Assembly: GCA_033721915.1 (NCBI GenBank)
Contig: JAWWAC010000048.1
Span: 1 to 22,428, forward strand
Reading direction: 5' to 3'
Origin: REBR01 sp033721915
GTDB lineage: Bacteria > Pseudomonadota > Gammaproteobacteria > Pseudomonadales > Oleiphilaceae
Length of the DNA stretch: 22,428 nt
This document shows, piece by piece, positions 1 to 7,733 of this stretch; the first letter of the stretch is position 1; each line of letters starts with the position of its first letter. The notes under the pieces are model-generated. The model was not told where the DNA came from. It was given only the letters and a program-made list of their open reading frames with translations, and did no database searches. The translations under genes and the position numbers were made by a program.

Positions 1-2
1 AC

Positions 3-2630
3 CAGCGGCAGGACCCGGATGCCCCCGTGGCCTTTGAGTGCCAGAGGAACTTCACCGTTCTCTACACCGACGGTTACAGTGGCGAGGGCAGCCTGGCAGG
101 GATTGGCAACGCCGACATGGGTGCCGGGGCGCCTTTTGAGGACAGCCACAGCGGCACCCTGGGGGACATTGCCTGGAAGTACTACCAGGATCTGGGGCTG
201 AGCGGTGACACCGTGGGCTCGGCCTTCCCCGCCGGGCGTGTGGCCACCCCCACGGAGTGCCGCCATGCGGAGCCGGACCCGGCCGTGGACTGCAATGCCG
301 ACCTGCATATGAACACCTTTGCGGTCACCTCAGGGCAACGGGGTCAGAGTCTCTGGGGGCATCCCGTGGAGGCGGGCAGTACTCTGCGCTATCTTCTGCG
401 CTCGGATGCCCATGCCCATCCGCCCCAGTGGAGCGACGTCAATACCAGCGACAGCCTGAGGACAGCCATACAACGGGATGATCTGTACCATGGGGTTGTC
501 AACGGCTTTGGTGAGCTTTATGGCACCAACGACGCCGCTGCGGCGGCGGCGGGCCTGCGCAACGCCATGACCGGCACCGAGATCAGCCAGTTCGAGTCCA
601 TCACCTCTGTGGCCATTGCCCGGGATCAGGCCGTGGCCGGCACCAGCCTCTACAGCGCCTCCTTCGAGACCGGCAGCTGGACAGGACGTCTGACCGCCCG
701 CCTGCTGGACCCCAGCGCCCGCAGTGGCGGTGACGGAGAGGGTGGCGTTGAAGAGTCGGTACTGGGGGCCGTGGAATGGGAAGCCGGTACTCTGCTGGAC
801 GCCCGCGACCTGGTGGCCAACCCCCGTGCAATCATCACCAGCAACGACAGCGGCCGTGGCATTCCCTTCCGCTGGAGCACCTCCGGTGACCAGGCCCTGC
901 GCAGCGAGGCCATTGCCGACCTGCGCCGTGGCCAGACCGAGGATTACGGCGTGGCGCGCCTGGAATACCTGCGCGGCCATGACCCGGCCGGATACAACTT
1001 CCGCGAGCGCCAGAGCCTGCTGGGGGACATCGTCCATTCCAGCCCGGTCTATGTGGGCACGCCGCGCCAGCTGTGGCCGGACAACGCCCCCTTTCCCTCC
1101 GAGAGCGGAGAGCGCTACTCGGACTTCCGCGAGCTCAACCGGGGCCGTGACCCCATGGTCTATGTGGGCGCCAACGACGGCATGCTGCACGGCTTCAGCG
1201 CCGCCGTGGGTGCAGAGGCGGCCGATGGCGGCCAGGAGCGTCTGGCCTATATCCCCGGTTTTGCCTTCAACAGCGCCAGCTCCGTGGGCCTGAGCCTTCT
1301 GACGGAGCCGGAGTACAACCACCGTTACTACACGGATCTCACGCCCTCCATCTCCGACGCCTACTTCCAGGGCCACGGTGACAGCGCGCGGTGGCACACG
1401 GTGCTGCTGGGTGGCATGCGCACCGGTGGCCGAGGGCTCTTTGCCCTGGATGTGACAGACCCGGGCAGCCTGAGCGAGGCCAACGCCGGCAACCTGCTGC
1501 TGTGGGAGTTCACCCACAGCGACCTGGGGTATCTGACCGAGGCGCTGAACGTGGCCCTGGTGCCCTGGGGCGACGGCCATGAATGGGTGGCGGTTTTTGG
1601 CAACGGCTATCGGCCGGAGAGCGGCCGTGCGGGGCTGTTCATGCTGCGCATGGACGGTGGCGTGGACGGTGTCTGGAGCGAGGGCAGTGACTACCGCTTT
1701 ATCGAGGTGGACGCCACCGCCGGTGACGGCCTCACCGCCGACGCCCGCCTGGTGGACACCGACCGGGACGGTGTGACGGACCGCATCTACGCCACGGGCC
1801 GTGATGGCCGTGTCTGGGCCTTTGTGCCGGACGGCCTGGGCAGCTGGGTCAGTGCCTACACAGCGGCGGAAGGCAGCACCGATCCGGTGCCGATGTTTAC
1901 CGCCCGGGACGGCGCGGGCAACCCCCAGCCGATCACCACCGGTGTGATGGTGGTGCGCAACCCCTTTGTGGGCAGCGACGAGGGTGAGACCAACCTGCTG
2001 GTGCTGTTCGGCACCGGCAGTTACCTCTCCGCCAGTGATCTGTCCGACCTGGGCACCCAGTCCTTCTACGGGGTCTGGGACTCGGGCCTGCAGGCCATGG
2101 ACCGTGACGATCTGCAGCAGCAGTCCATTGTCACCACCAGCGGCGCTGACGGCGAGCTGCGTAACCTGGCGGACAACGCCATCGACTGGGATGCCAGCGG
2201 CATCAGCGGCCAGAGTGGCTGGTTCTTTGACTTTGACGACCCGGGCGCCCCCGGTGAGCGGCTCGTGCAGATGCCCCGTGTGGAAGGGGACACCCTGTTC
2301 TTCAACACCACCGTACCGGAGCCGAACCCCTGCCGGGCCGGTGGCAGTGGCTTCCGCATGTTTGTCAGCCTCAGTGGCGGCGACCCGTCACGGCCGGTGT
2401 TTGATGCCAACAACGACGGGGTGGTGGACGCCCTGGACGGTGTCTACAGCGGCTTCCGCCACACCGAGGGGCTGCTCTCGGGAGGGCAGCTCTTTGGCGG
2501 TCTGTTGCTGGACAACACCACGGGGGTGAGCGTGGGCCGTGACGAGGAGACCCGGGCCACGGTGGTGGACTTCGAGCGCAACCAGCGCAGCGGCCGCCTG
2601 GGCTGGCAGGAGCTGCTCAGGAGCCGCTGA
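3..2630 (+). CDS. pilY1: PilY1-like type IV pilus protein, C-terminal part (5' end outside the window)
   Basis: The reading frame is open to the left edge, so the true start lies outside; a GTG at 27 is only an internal codon. About 875 residues are visible, against roughly 1000-1200 for full PilY1 proteins, so the N-terminal von Willebrand-like part is missing. The first visible stretch (CQRNFTVLYTDGY) is the typical PilY1 lead-in. The hallmark of the C-terminal beta-propeller, GRDPMVYVGANDGMLHGF, is encoded around 1140-1195. Two calcium-loop motifs are seen: DTDRDGVTD at 1755-1781, where PilY1 has its Ca-binding site, and DANNDGVVDALD at about 2403-2438, which is EF-hand/dockerin-like. PilY1 proteins act on the outside of the pilus in assembly, retraction control and adhesion. 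The gene normally follows minor pilin genes; those would lie upstream, out of view. No pilE-like gene follows; a terminator does. Confidence 0.9.
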   Translation, partial: QRQDPDAPVAFECQRNFTVLYTDGYSGEGSLAGIGNADMGAGAPFEDSHSGTLGDIAWKYYQDLGLSGDTVGSAFPAGRVATPTECRHAEPDPAVDCNADLHMNTFAVTSGQRGQSLWGHPVEAGSTLRYLLRSDAHAHPPQWSDVNTSDSLRTAIQRDDLYHGVVNGFGELYGTNDAAAAAAGLRNAMTGTEISQFESITSVAIARDQAVAGTSLYSASFETGSWTGRLTARLLDPSARSGGDGEGGVEESVLGAVEWEAGTLLDARDLVANPRAIITSNDSGRGIPFRWSTSGDQALRSEAIADLRRGQTEDYGVARLEYLRGHDPAGYNFRERQSLLGDIVHSSPVYVGTPRQLWPDNAPFPSESGERYSDFRELNRGRDPMVYVGANDGMLHGFSAAVGAEAADGGQERLAYIPGFAFNSASSVGLSLLTEPEYNHRYYTDLTPSISDAYFQGHGDSARWHTVLLGGMRTGGRGLFALDVTDPGSLSEANAGNLLLWEFTHSDLGYLTEALNVALVPWGDGHEWVAVFGNGYRPESGRAGLFMLRMDGGVDGVWSEGSDYRFIEVDATAGDGLTADARLVDTDRDGVTDRIYATGRDGRVWAFVPDGLGSWVSAYTAAEGSTDPVPMFTARDGAGNPQPITTGVMVVRNPFVGSDEGETNLLVLFGTGSYLSASDLSDLGTQSFYGVWDSGLQAMDRDDLQQQSIVTTSGADGELRNLADNAIDWDASGISGQSGWFFDFDDPGAPGERLVQMPRVEGDTLFFNTTVPEPNPCRAGGSGFRMFVSLSGGDPSRPVFDANNDGVVDALDGVYSGFRHTEGLLSGGQLFGGLLLDNTTGVSVGRDEETRATVVDFERNQRSGRLGWQELLRSR

Positions 2631-2719
2631 GGCCCATCACCCTTGCGGGTTTGCGGGCCGCTCTCCTGCAGGCCGGTAAGCCCGGCCTGACAGGGTGACT
2701 CAGGCCATGAATGGGTATT

Positions 2720-2744
2720 AAAGCCGCCACGGGGCGGCTTTTTT
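2720..2744 (+). terminator. Rho-independent terminator after pilY1
   Basis: AAGCCGCC-acgg-GGCGGCTT forms a GC-rich stem followed by a run of six T. It lies about 90 bases after the pilY1 stop and ends the pilus transcript before the barrel gene. Confidence 0.9.
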
Positions 2745-2822
2745 CTTGAGCGACCCCCTGTTATCAACTATATGTAAAGGCAGCGTCTGAACAGTGAGCG
2801 AGCCTGTGCCTCTGGATAGGGC

Positions 2823-2851
2823 CATCACCAGAATTCACTGAATCCTATAAC
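2823..2851 (+). promoter_or_regulatory. Possible promoter of the first barrel gene
   Basis: TATAAC at 2846-2851 could serve as a -10 box in a locally AT-rich stretch; CATCAC at 2823-2828, 17 bases upstream, is only a weak -35 match. Because a terminator lies upstream, the barrel gene needs its own promoter in this interval, but the exact boxes are a guess. Confidence 0.3.
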
Positions 2852-2876
2852 GATAAAAATCTCAGGAGAGCCAATA

Positions 2877-3533
2877 ATGAAAAAAGTATACCTGGCCGTT
2901 GTGGTCAGCTCCGCCGCGCTGATGTTGCCCGGGCTGGCCGCCGCCGAGTCCTTTAACTATGCCTCCGTCAATGCCGGCATCTCCCAGATCCCTGATACCA
3001 ATGTCAAAACCACGGCCGGTAAGGTCAGAAACCTCTATGACCGGGGTTTCAATGTGTCGGCCGCGGTCGGCCGTGAATACGAGCAAAGCAGCGGCTTTGC
3101 CGTGCGTGCGGAAGTGGAGCTAGGCCGGACCGAGGCGGATGTGGACAACCACCGCCTGGGAGGCGTGGCACAGATCGGTGCCGAAGGGGACTTTTCCCTG
3201 CTGACGGGTTTTGTCAGCCTCTATGGCGCCAGTTCCATGAACCTGATTCCTGATGCCACCTTCCTCTTCGGCACCGGTGCCGGACTGGTTCAGGTCAGTT
3301 TCGAGGATTACGGCACCGATTCCGGTGGCGTGCTGATGGATGACGACGATGTCACTTACGGCTTCCACTTCACTACCGGCATCTCCTACCCCCTGACCGA
3401 TTTACTGGATCTGGAAGGCAGCTTCCGTTACGTCTCGGCAGAAAACGTGGACCTGAAGGCGGAAGACGGCACCTCCACCAGCCAGCGTGTGGAGTCACTG
3501 GACCTGCGTGCGGGAGTGCGTTTGCGCTTCTGA
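2877..3533 (+). CDS. Outer-membrane beta-barrel protein (paralogue 1)
   Basis: 218 residues. The start ATG follows AGGAG with an 8-base spacer. Residues 1-24 form a clear signal peptide (lysines, hydrophobic core, LAAAES cleavage region). The mature part alternates polar and apolar residues with many Gly/Tyr/Phe and ends in RLRF, the C-terminal phenylalanine signature used for insertion by the BAM complex. Its size fits an 8-stranded barrel of the OmpA/OmpW/porin-like fold. It is clearly related to the gene at 12347-12979: the segments FLFGTGAGL and FVFGGGVGL align, as do the C-terminal hairpins. It stands alone between two terminators and converges on the importer operon. Its substrate is unknown; a role in uptake for the neighbouring importer is only a guess. 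Confidence 0.85.
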   Translation: MKKVYLAVVVSSAALMLPGLAAAESFNYASVNAGISQIPDTNVKTTAGKVRNLYDRGFNVSAAVGREYEQSSGFAVRAEVELGRTEADVDNHRLGGVAQIGAEGDFSLLTGFVSLYGASSMNLIPDATFLFGTGAGLVQVSFEDYGTDSGGVLMDDDDVTYGFHFTTGISYPLTDLLDLEGSFRYVSAENVDLKAEDGTSTSQRVESLDLRAGVRLRF

Positions 3534-3551
3534 TTCATCAGGGCCCGACAG

Positions 3552-3586
3552 CCCCGGCCGACCCAGTGGGTTGCCCGGGGTTTTTT
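3552..3586 (+). terminator. Rho-independent terminator after barrel gene 1
   Basis: A long stem of CCCCGG-c-CGACCC paired with GGGTTG-c-CCGGGG (one G-T wobble) around a short AGT loop, followed by six T. It stops the plus-strand transcript just before the 3' end of the convergent importer operon. Confidence 0.9.
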
Positions 3587-3600
3587 GTGAACTGCGATCG

Positions 3601-5076
3601 TCAGGGCTCGCAGCGGCTGGGAGTGGTTTTCAGGCGCAGGTGGGCCCGTACTCCCCGTGAGATCCAGTCCACGGCAATATTCAGTGTGGCGGTGATCAGT
3701 ATCAGCACCATGGCCTGGTCGAAGCGGATGTCCTCGATGGCCCCCTTCACATAAAAGCCCAGTGTGGTGATGCCGAGAATACCCAGTATGGCGGTTTCCC
3801 GCATGATGATTTCCCAGCGGTAGAAGAGAAACGCCAGGAAGGGGGCGTAGACCTTGGGCAGCACCTCGTAGCTGTAGCGGTTCAGCCCTCGGCTGGCATC
3901 CGGACGCAGTGGAAACTCGCTGCTCTGGCGACCGATCAGGTGGCCAATGATGCCGGCGTTGTGCAGCGACAGGGCAATCACTGCCGGCAGCATGGAGGGG
4001 CCCCACATCTGCAGCAGTATGTAGGCCAGCAGGTATTCCGGTGTGGAACGGGCGATGACCAGCAGAACATGGCCCGCGGTGCGGCGCCTGGGGCCGAAGA
4101 AGTGCTTTGACACCAGGGGGAAAGCCAGCAGGGTCAGAATGCCCGTCAGTACCAGCGCCATCTGGGTGAGGATCAGCGTATTCCAGATACCCGGCAGTGC
4201 CTGGCTGGTGAGAATGTCACCCAGCCAGCCCAGTGTGGCTTCCCAGCCCTCTCCACGTCGCAGTGGTGCCGGCACCACGTCCTCGGTGAAAAAACGGGTG
4301 ATGTTGCCCCATACAATGGGGAAGCCACTGCCCAGGAAAAACGGCGCCGCCGCCAGGTACAGTGGCAGCATGCGGGGCCGCAGCCAGAGGCGCATGGTGG
4401 CAATCAGCACATAGAACACCAGCAGCAGCGCCCCCACCTCCGAGTAATGCCCCTGTGAGAAAGACGACTCCAGGTAGTAACCCAGTGTGGGCAGCCCGAT
4501 AAAGCCCAGAACGGCGCTGGAGCGCAGGCCGCATTCCAGGCGGTAGGCGGTATAGCTGCGCAGGTGTGGGAAGGCGTCCGGTATGCGGGCGTAGAGAAAG
4601 CGGCTGACCACACCGGTGCCGCTGGGCAGCAGCCGGGCCGGTGTCTGGTCCGCCTCTTCCAGAATCTCCGAGTAGACCTTGGCGAAGATGCCGGAGAAGG
4701 GAATGGCAATGGCCAGCACACCGGTGAGAGGGTGCAGACCGAAGAACTGCAGGAAGATCAGTGCCCAGAAGATCTCGTGGATGGAGCGGATAAAGGCGCA
4801 AAAAATGCGTACTAGCCGTGAGCCGAACACCAGCGCCAGCAGGAACCCCGCCACACAGCCAATGGCCACGCCGGTGAAGGCAAAGCTGACCGTGCGCAGC
4901 AGGGCCAGTGCCAGTGAGTCCATGGCCATGAAGTCCGGCCGCAACAGGCCGCCCAGCAGTCTCTGCATTTCCTGCCAGGGGTTCAGGGTGGTAATGGCAA
5001 TATCGGCAAAAGCCAGCGCCATCAGGGCAATGAACACAAACAGCAGGCTGGTACGCACGGTGCGCGAAGCAAACAT
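3601..5076 (-). CDS. ABC transporter permease, PhnE-type, with two fused permease domains
   Basis: 491 residues from ATG at 5076, preceded by AGGG and a 6-base spacer. A TTG at 5082 that overlaps the ATPase stop is possible but has no better site. PhnE permeases are usually about 260-280 residues; this one is a tandem fusion. Two copies of the cytoplasmic coupling-loop pattern are visible: one ending YRLECGLRSSAVLGFIG, the other YRWEIIMRETAILGILG, each followed by hydrophobic helices. It forms the membrane channel for the ATPase and binding protein encoded just upstream. The family imports phosphonates, phosphite and, in clades linked to selenium genes, probably selenium oxyanions. Selenium as substrate is inferred from the neighbours. 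Confidence 0.85.
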   Translation of the reverse strand: MFASRTVRTSLLFVFIALMALAFADIAITTLNPWQEMQRLLGGLLRPDFMAMDSLALALLRTVSFAFTGVAIGCVAGFLLALVFGSRLVRIFCAFIRSIHEIFWALIFLQFFGLHPLTGVLAIAIPFSGIFAKVYSEILEEADQTPARLLPSGTGVVSRFLYARIPDAFPHLRSYTAYRLECGLRSSAVLGFIGLPTLGYYLESSFSQGHYSEVGALLLVFYVLIATMRLWLRPRMLPLYLAAAPFFLGSGFPIVWGNITRFFTEDVVPAPLRRGEGWEATLGWLGDILTSQALPGIWNTLILTQMALVLTGILTLLAFPLVSKHFFGPRRRTAGHVLLVIARSTPEYLLAYILLQMWGPSMLPAVIALSLHNAGIIGHLIGRQSSEFPLRPDASRGLNRYSYEVLPKVYAPFLAFLFYRWEIIMRETAILGILGITTLGFYVKGAIEDIRFDQAMVLILITATLNIAVDWISRGVRAHLRLKTTPSRCEP

Positions 5077-5078
5077 GA

Positions 5079-5735
5079 TCAACCCTGGTAGAGAGACTGC
5101 AGATCCGCCGCTGACAGCCGGTGACTGGGCTCATCCAGCACCACCCGGCCATGCTGGATGCCCACAATGCGTTGGGTGTACTGCAGCGCCAGCTCCACAT
5201 CGTGCATGGCCAGCACCGCAGTGGCGTAAGAGCGGGTCAGTGCCTGCATCACCACATGGGCCAGAGGGCCGTCCAGTGCCGACACCGGCTCGTCCGCCAG
5301 CAGCAGATCCGCCCCCTGGTAGATCACCCGGGCCGCTGCTGTTCTCTGGCGCTGACCGCCTGAGAGCTCGCCGGCCGCGGCACGGCGCTTCTCGCTCAGC
5401 TGCATCCAGGCGAGTATGGGCTCGATGGTTTCCAGCTCTTTGCGCTGAGGCCAGGCCAGGTTAAGCAGGTTGTACCAGGTGGGGTGCTGTGACAGACGCC
5501 CCATGTAGACATTGTGGAAGACCGACAGGGTCTCCACCAGCCCCAGCGCCTGTGGCATGTAAGCCACAGGCACCCGGGCCTGCTGGTGCATCAGGCTCAG
5601 CAGCGTGGATTTGCCGGCGCCGCTCTTGCCCACCAGGGCCACCTGCTCACCAGGGCGCACCGTCAGTGACAGGGGGCCCAGAACCCGTGTCTTGCCAAAG
5701 CTGGCGCTGACGTCCTCTAATGCCAGTGCCACCAT
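5079..5735 (-). CDS. ABC transporter ATP-binding protein, PhnC-type
   Basis: 218 residues with all ABC motifs: Walker A GKSGAGKS (36-43), Q-loop Q62 (YMPQ), signature LSGGQ (124-128), Walker B LLLADEP (144-150) and switch histidine H178 (AMHD). Its ATG overlaps the binding-protein stop codon as TAATG, and its TGA lies 2 bases before the permease ATG, so the three genes are translationally coupled. It powers import through the fused permease. The sequence is closest in style to the phosphonate/phosphite-type importers; substrate identity must come from the binding protein and the locus. Confidence 0.88.
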   Translation of the reverse strand: MVALALEDVSASFGKTRVLGPLSLTVRPGEQVALVGKSGAGKSTLLSLMHQQARVPVAYMPQALGLVETLSVFHNVYMGRLSQHPTWYNLLNLAWPQRKELETIEPILAWMQLSEKRRAAAGELSGGQRQRTAAARVIYQGADLLLADEPVSALDGPLAHVVMQALTRSYATAVLAMHDVELALQYTQRIVGIQHGRVVLDEPSHRLSAADLQSLYQG

Positions 5736-6583
5736 TAATCGAGAATACCGATTTCGCGGCCCACCTTGCGGATGGGCTCGTAGGCGTCATTGTCCACCGG
5801 GATAAAGCCCGAGCGGGGGAAGCTTTCCAGCAGTTTCGGATCGTCCATATCCAGCAGTGCCTGCTGCACCCGGTCGGCGAAGCCTTCACCGAAACGCTCG
5901 TCCACATCACCACGGATGGTCCACTGGTAGTTGGGGAAAGGCGGGGACTTCCAGATGACCTTGACCTTGTCGGTATCGATCTCACCTTCCTCCAGCATCT
6001 TGTCCCAGACCGCAAAGTTCAGCCCCCCCACCTGGTAGGCGCCGGTTTCCACCAGTGCGATGGTGCGGGTATGGTTGCCGCTGTAACCCACGCGGCTGAA
6101 GACCTCCTCCGGCGCCTCGTTGAAGCGCTCGCGAATGTGGTACTCCGGCATCAGGCGCCCTGAGGTGGAGCCCCTGGAGCCGAAGGTGAAGGTCTTGCCA
6201 CGGAGCTCTTCCGGCAGTGTGTCGCTGCGCTCCAGCCCGGTGCTGTGGTGGGCGATGAAATACACGTAAAATCCGGTGTCCTCTTCCCCCTGGGCAATGG
6301 CCCTGGAACCCGGCACCCGCTCACGGGCCTGCACGCCGGAAAGGCCGCCGAACCAGGCGAGCTGAACCTGGTTGTTGCGGAACGCGGTGATGGAGGCGGC
6401 ATAGGACTTGACCGGGACAAACTTGACCGGCACATCCAGCTCCTCGGAGAGGTAATCCGCCACCTGGCTGAAACGCGCTTCCAGGCGGGTTTCGTCTTCA
6501 TCGGGGATGGCCGTAAAGTACAGTGTTTCTCCCTGGGCACTGAGAGATAAAACCAGAGTTAAAGCCAGTAACAGATAGCGCAT
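5735..6583 (-). CDS. PhnD-family periplasmic binding protein, putative selenium oxyanion receptor
   Basis: 282 residues from ATG at 6583, preceded by AAGGA with an 8-base spacer; a longer reading frame to 6685 lacks such a site and would bury the signal peptide. Residues 1-18 are a signal peptide (MRYLLLALTLVLSLSAQG). The mature protein has the PhnD pattern: the AIPDEDETRLEARF opening, AWFGGLSGVQAR, FTFGSRGSTSGRLMPEY and GAYQVGGLNFAVWDKM. From memory, a clade of this superfamily is annotated as 'putative selenate ABC transporter periplasmic-binding protein' because its genes sit near SelD genes; the AIPDEDETRL opening fits that clade. It is divergent from the selenium operon, only 173 bases away. 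Selenate, selenite or a related anion is the inferred ligand; phosphonate or phosphite is the alternative. Confidence 0.75.
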   Translation of the reverse strand: MRYLLLALTLVLSLSAQGETLYFTAIPDEDETRLEARFSQVADYLSEELDVPVKFVPVKSYAASITAFRNNQVQLAWFGGLSGVQARERVPGSRAIAQGEEDTGFYVYFIAHHSTGLERSDTLPEELRGKTFTFGSRGSTSGRLMPEYHIRERFNEAPEEVFSRVGYSGNHTRTIALVETGAYQVGGLNFAVWDKMLEEGEIDTDKVKVIWKSPPFPNYQWTIRGDVDERFGEGFADRVQQALLDMDDPKLLESFPRSGFIPVDNDAYEPIRKVGREIGILD

Positions 6584-6756
6584 TATAAGAGTCCTTGTGG
6601 TCTGTTCAGGGAAAAAACCAGTGTCGCCGATAATCGTGGGTGCTGTTACGCTGCGGTGGTGGAATCGGCCCACTGTGGCGGGCATGATTCATGACCTTGC
6701 GTCCGATCATTACTCCTGATGATTGCCCATGGATTCATTGAGCAAAAAGGTGACCT
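6584..6756. promoter_or_regulatory. Shared divergent promoter region between importer and selenium operons
   Basis: 173 non-coding bases separate the two divergent operons, so both promoters must lie here. CATGATTCATG at 6683-6693 is an 11-base palindrome and could be an operator half or whole. No strong -35/-10 pair was found. On the minus strand TATAAT occurs, but it overlaps the ATG of the binding protein and is probably chance. No regulator gene lies nearby in the window. Confidence 0.5.
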
Positions 6757-7728
6757 TTGCATATCACAATTGTTACACCGGCCGCGGCCGGATCCCGTGC
6801 CGGCAACCGTGCCACGGCCAACCGCTGGGCCGGTTTCCTGCGCCAGCTCGGCCACCGGGTCAAGGTTAGCACCGATTACCGGGGTCAGCCTACGGATCTG
6901 CTGCTGGCTTTGCACGCCTGGCGCAGTGCCGCCGCTGTGCAGCGTTTCCGCGAGGACTTCCCCAGCAAGCCGCTTATTGTGGCGCTCACCGGCACGGATA
7001 TCTACCACTTTCAGCACACCGAGCCGGCCACCACCAGGGCCTCCATGGCGGCGGCGGATACACTGATTGCCCTGCATCCGGGGGTGGCCCGGCAGATTCC
7101 CCCAGAGCTGTCAGAGCGGTTGCGGGTGGTGCATCAGTCGGCACAGGCACCGGCGGCAAGGCAGGCGCCACTGGAAGGGCGTTTTGAAGTCTGTGTCATT
7201 GGCCACCTGCGCCACGAGAAAGACTCACTGCGCACGGCACTGGCGGTGAGAGACCTGCCCGAGAGCTCCCGGATCCAGGTGGTGGCACTGGGCAAGGCCC
7301 ATGACGAGGACTGGGCCGCTGCGGCCCGGGCTGAAATGGACCGCAACCCCCGCTACCATTGGCGTGGCGAGGTACCACAGGCCCGTGTGCGGGAAATGAT
7401 GGCCCGCGCCCGTCTGATGGTGATCAGTTCTCGTATGGAAGGGGGAGCCAATGTGGTTTCAGAGGCCTGTGTCGCCGGGCTGCCGGTGATTGCCTCGGAT
7501 ATTGACGGCAACCGGGGCCTGCTGGGGGATGACTACCCCGGCTATTATCCGGTGGAGGATACACAGGCCCTGAAGGCGCTTTTGCTCCGGGCCGAACAGG
7601 ACCCGCAATGGCTGACAGAGCTGCGAGAGCATTGTCAGTCCCTGGCGGGGCGCTTTACCCGGGAGGCGGAATCCGCCGCGCTGGCCGGGGCACTGGAGCA
7701 TGCCAGAGAATCCGCTCAATCAAGGTAA
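6757..7728 (+). CDS. senB: SenB-type selenosugar synthase (GT-B glycosyltransferase fold)
   Basis: 323 residues, starting at TTG (6757), supported by AAAAAGG with a 6-base spacer and by the protein beginning at the expected MHITIVTPA strand. Residues 8-35 (AGSRAGNRATANRWAGFLRQLGHRV region) are the characteristic SenB N-terminus. The C-terminal half has the GT4-like E-x7-E motif EGGANVVSE (E228, E236) followed by LPVIASDIDGNRG. SenB proteins couple selenophosphate to a UDP-amino sugar to give a selenosugar (established for the selenoneine pathway). It heads an operon: its stop TAA lies 5 bases before the next ATG. It supplies the selenium donor used by the enzyme encoded next. Confidence 0.88.
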   Translation: MHITIVTPAAAGSRAGNRATANRWAGFLRQLGHRVKVSTDYRGQPTDLLLALHAWRSAAAVQRFREDFPSKPLIVALTGTDIYHFQHTEPATTRASMAAADTLIALHPGVARQIPPELSERLRVVHQSAQAPAARQAPLEGRFEVCVIGHLRHEKDSLRTALAVRDLPESSRIQVVALGKAHDEDWAAAARAEMDRNPRYHWRGEVPQARVREMMARARLMVISSRMEGGANVVSEACVAGLPVIASDIDGNRGLLGDDYPGYYPVEDTQALKALLLRAEQDPQWLTELREHCQSLAGRFTREAESAALAGALEHARESAQSR

Positions 7729-7733
7729 ATGCC

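Noticed and set aside
330..1580. Long antisense open frame inside pilY1
   Set aside because: Shadow of a GC-rich gene; the plus frame carries clear PilY1 motifs and the antisense protein shows no recognisable domain.
6577..6586. TATAAT on the minus strand as the -10 box of the importer operon
   Set aside because: It overlaps the ATG, which already has an AAGGA ribosome binding site upstream; a promoter there would give no leader.
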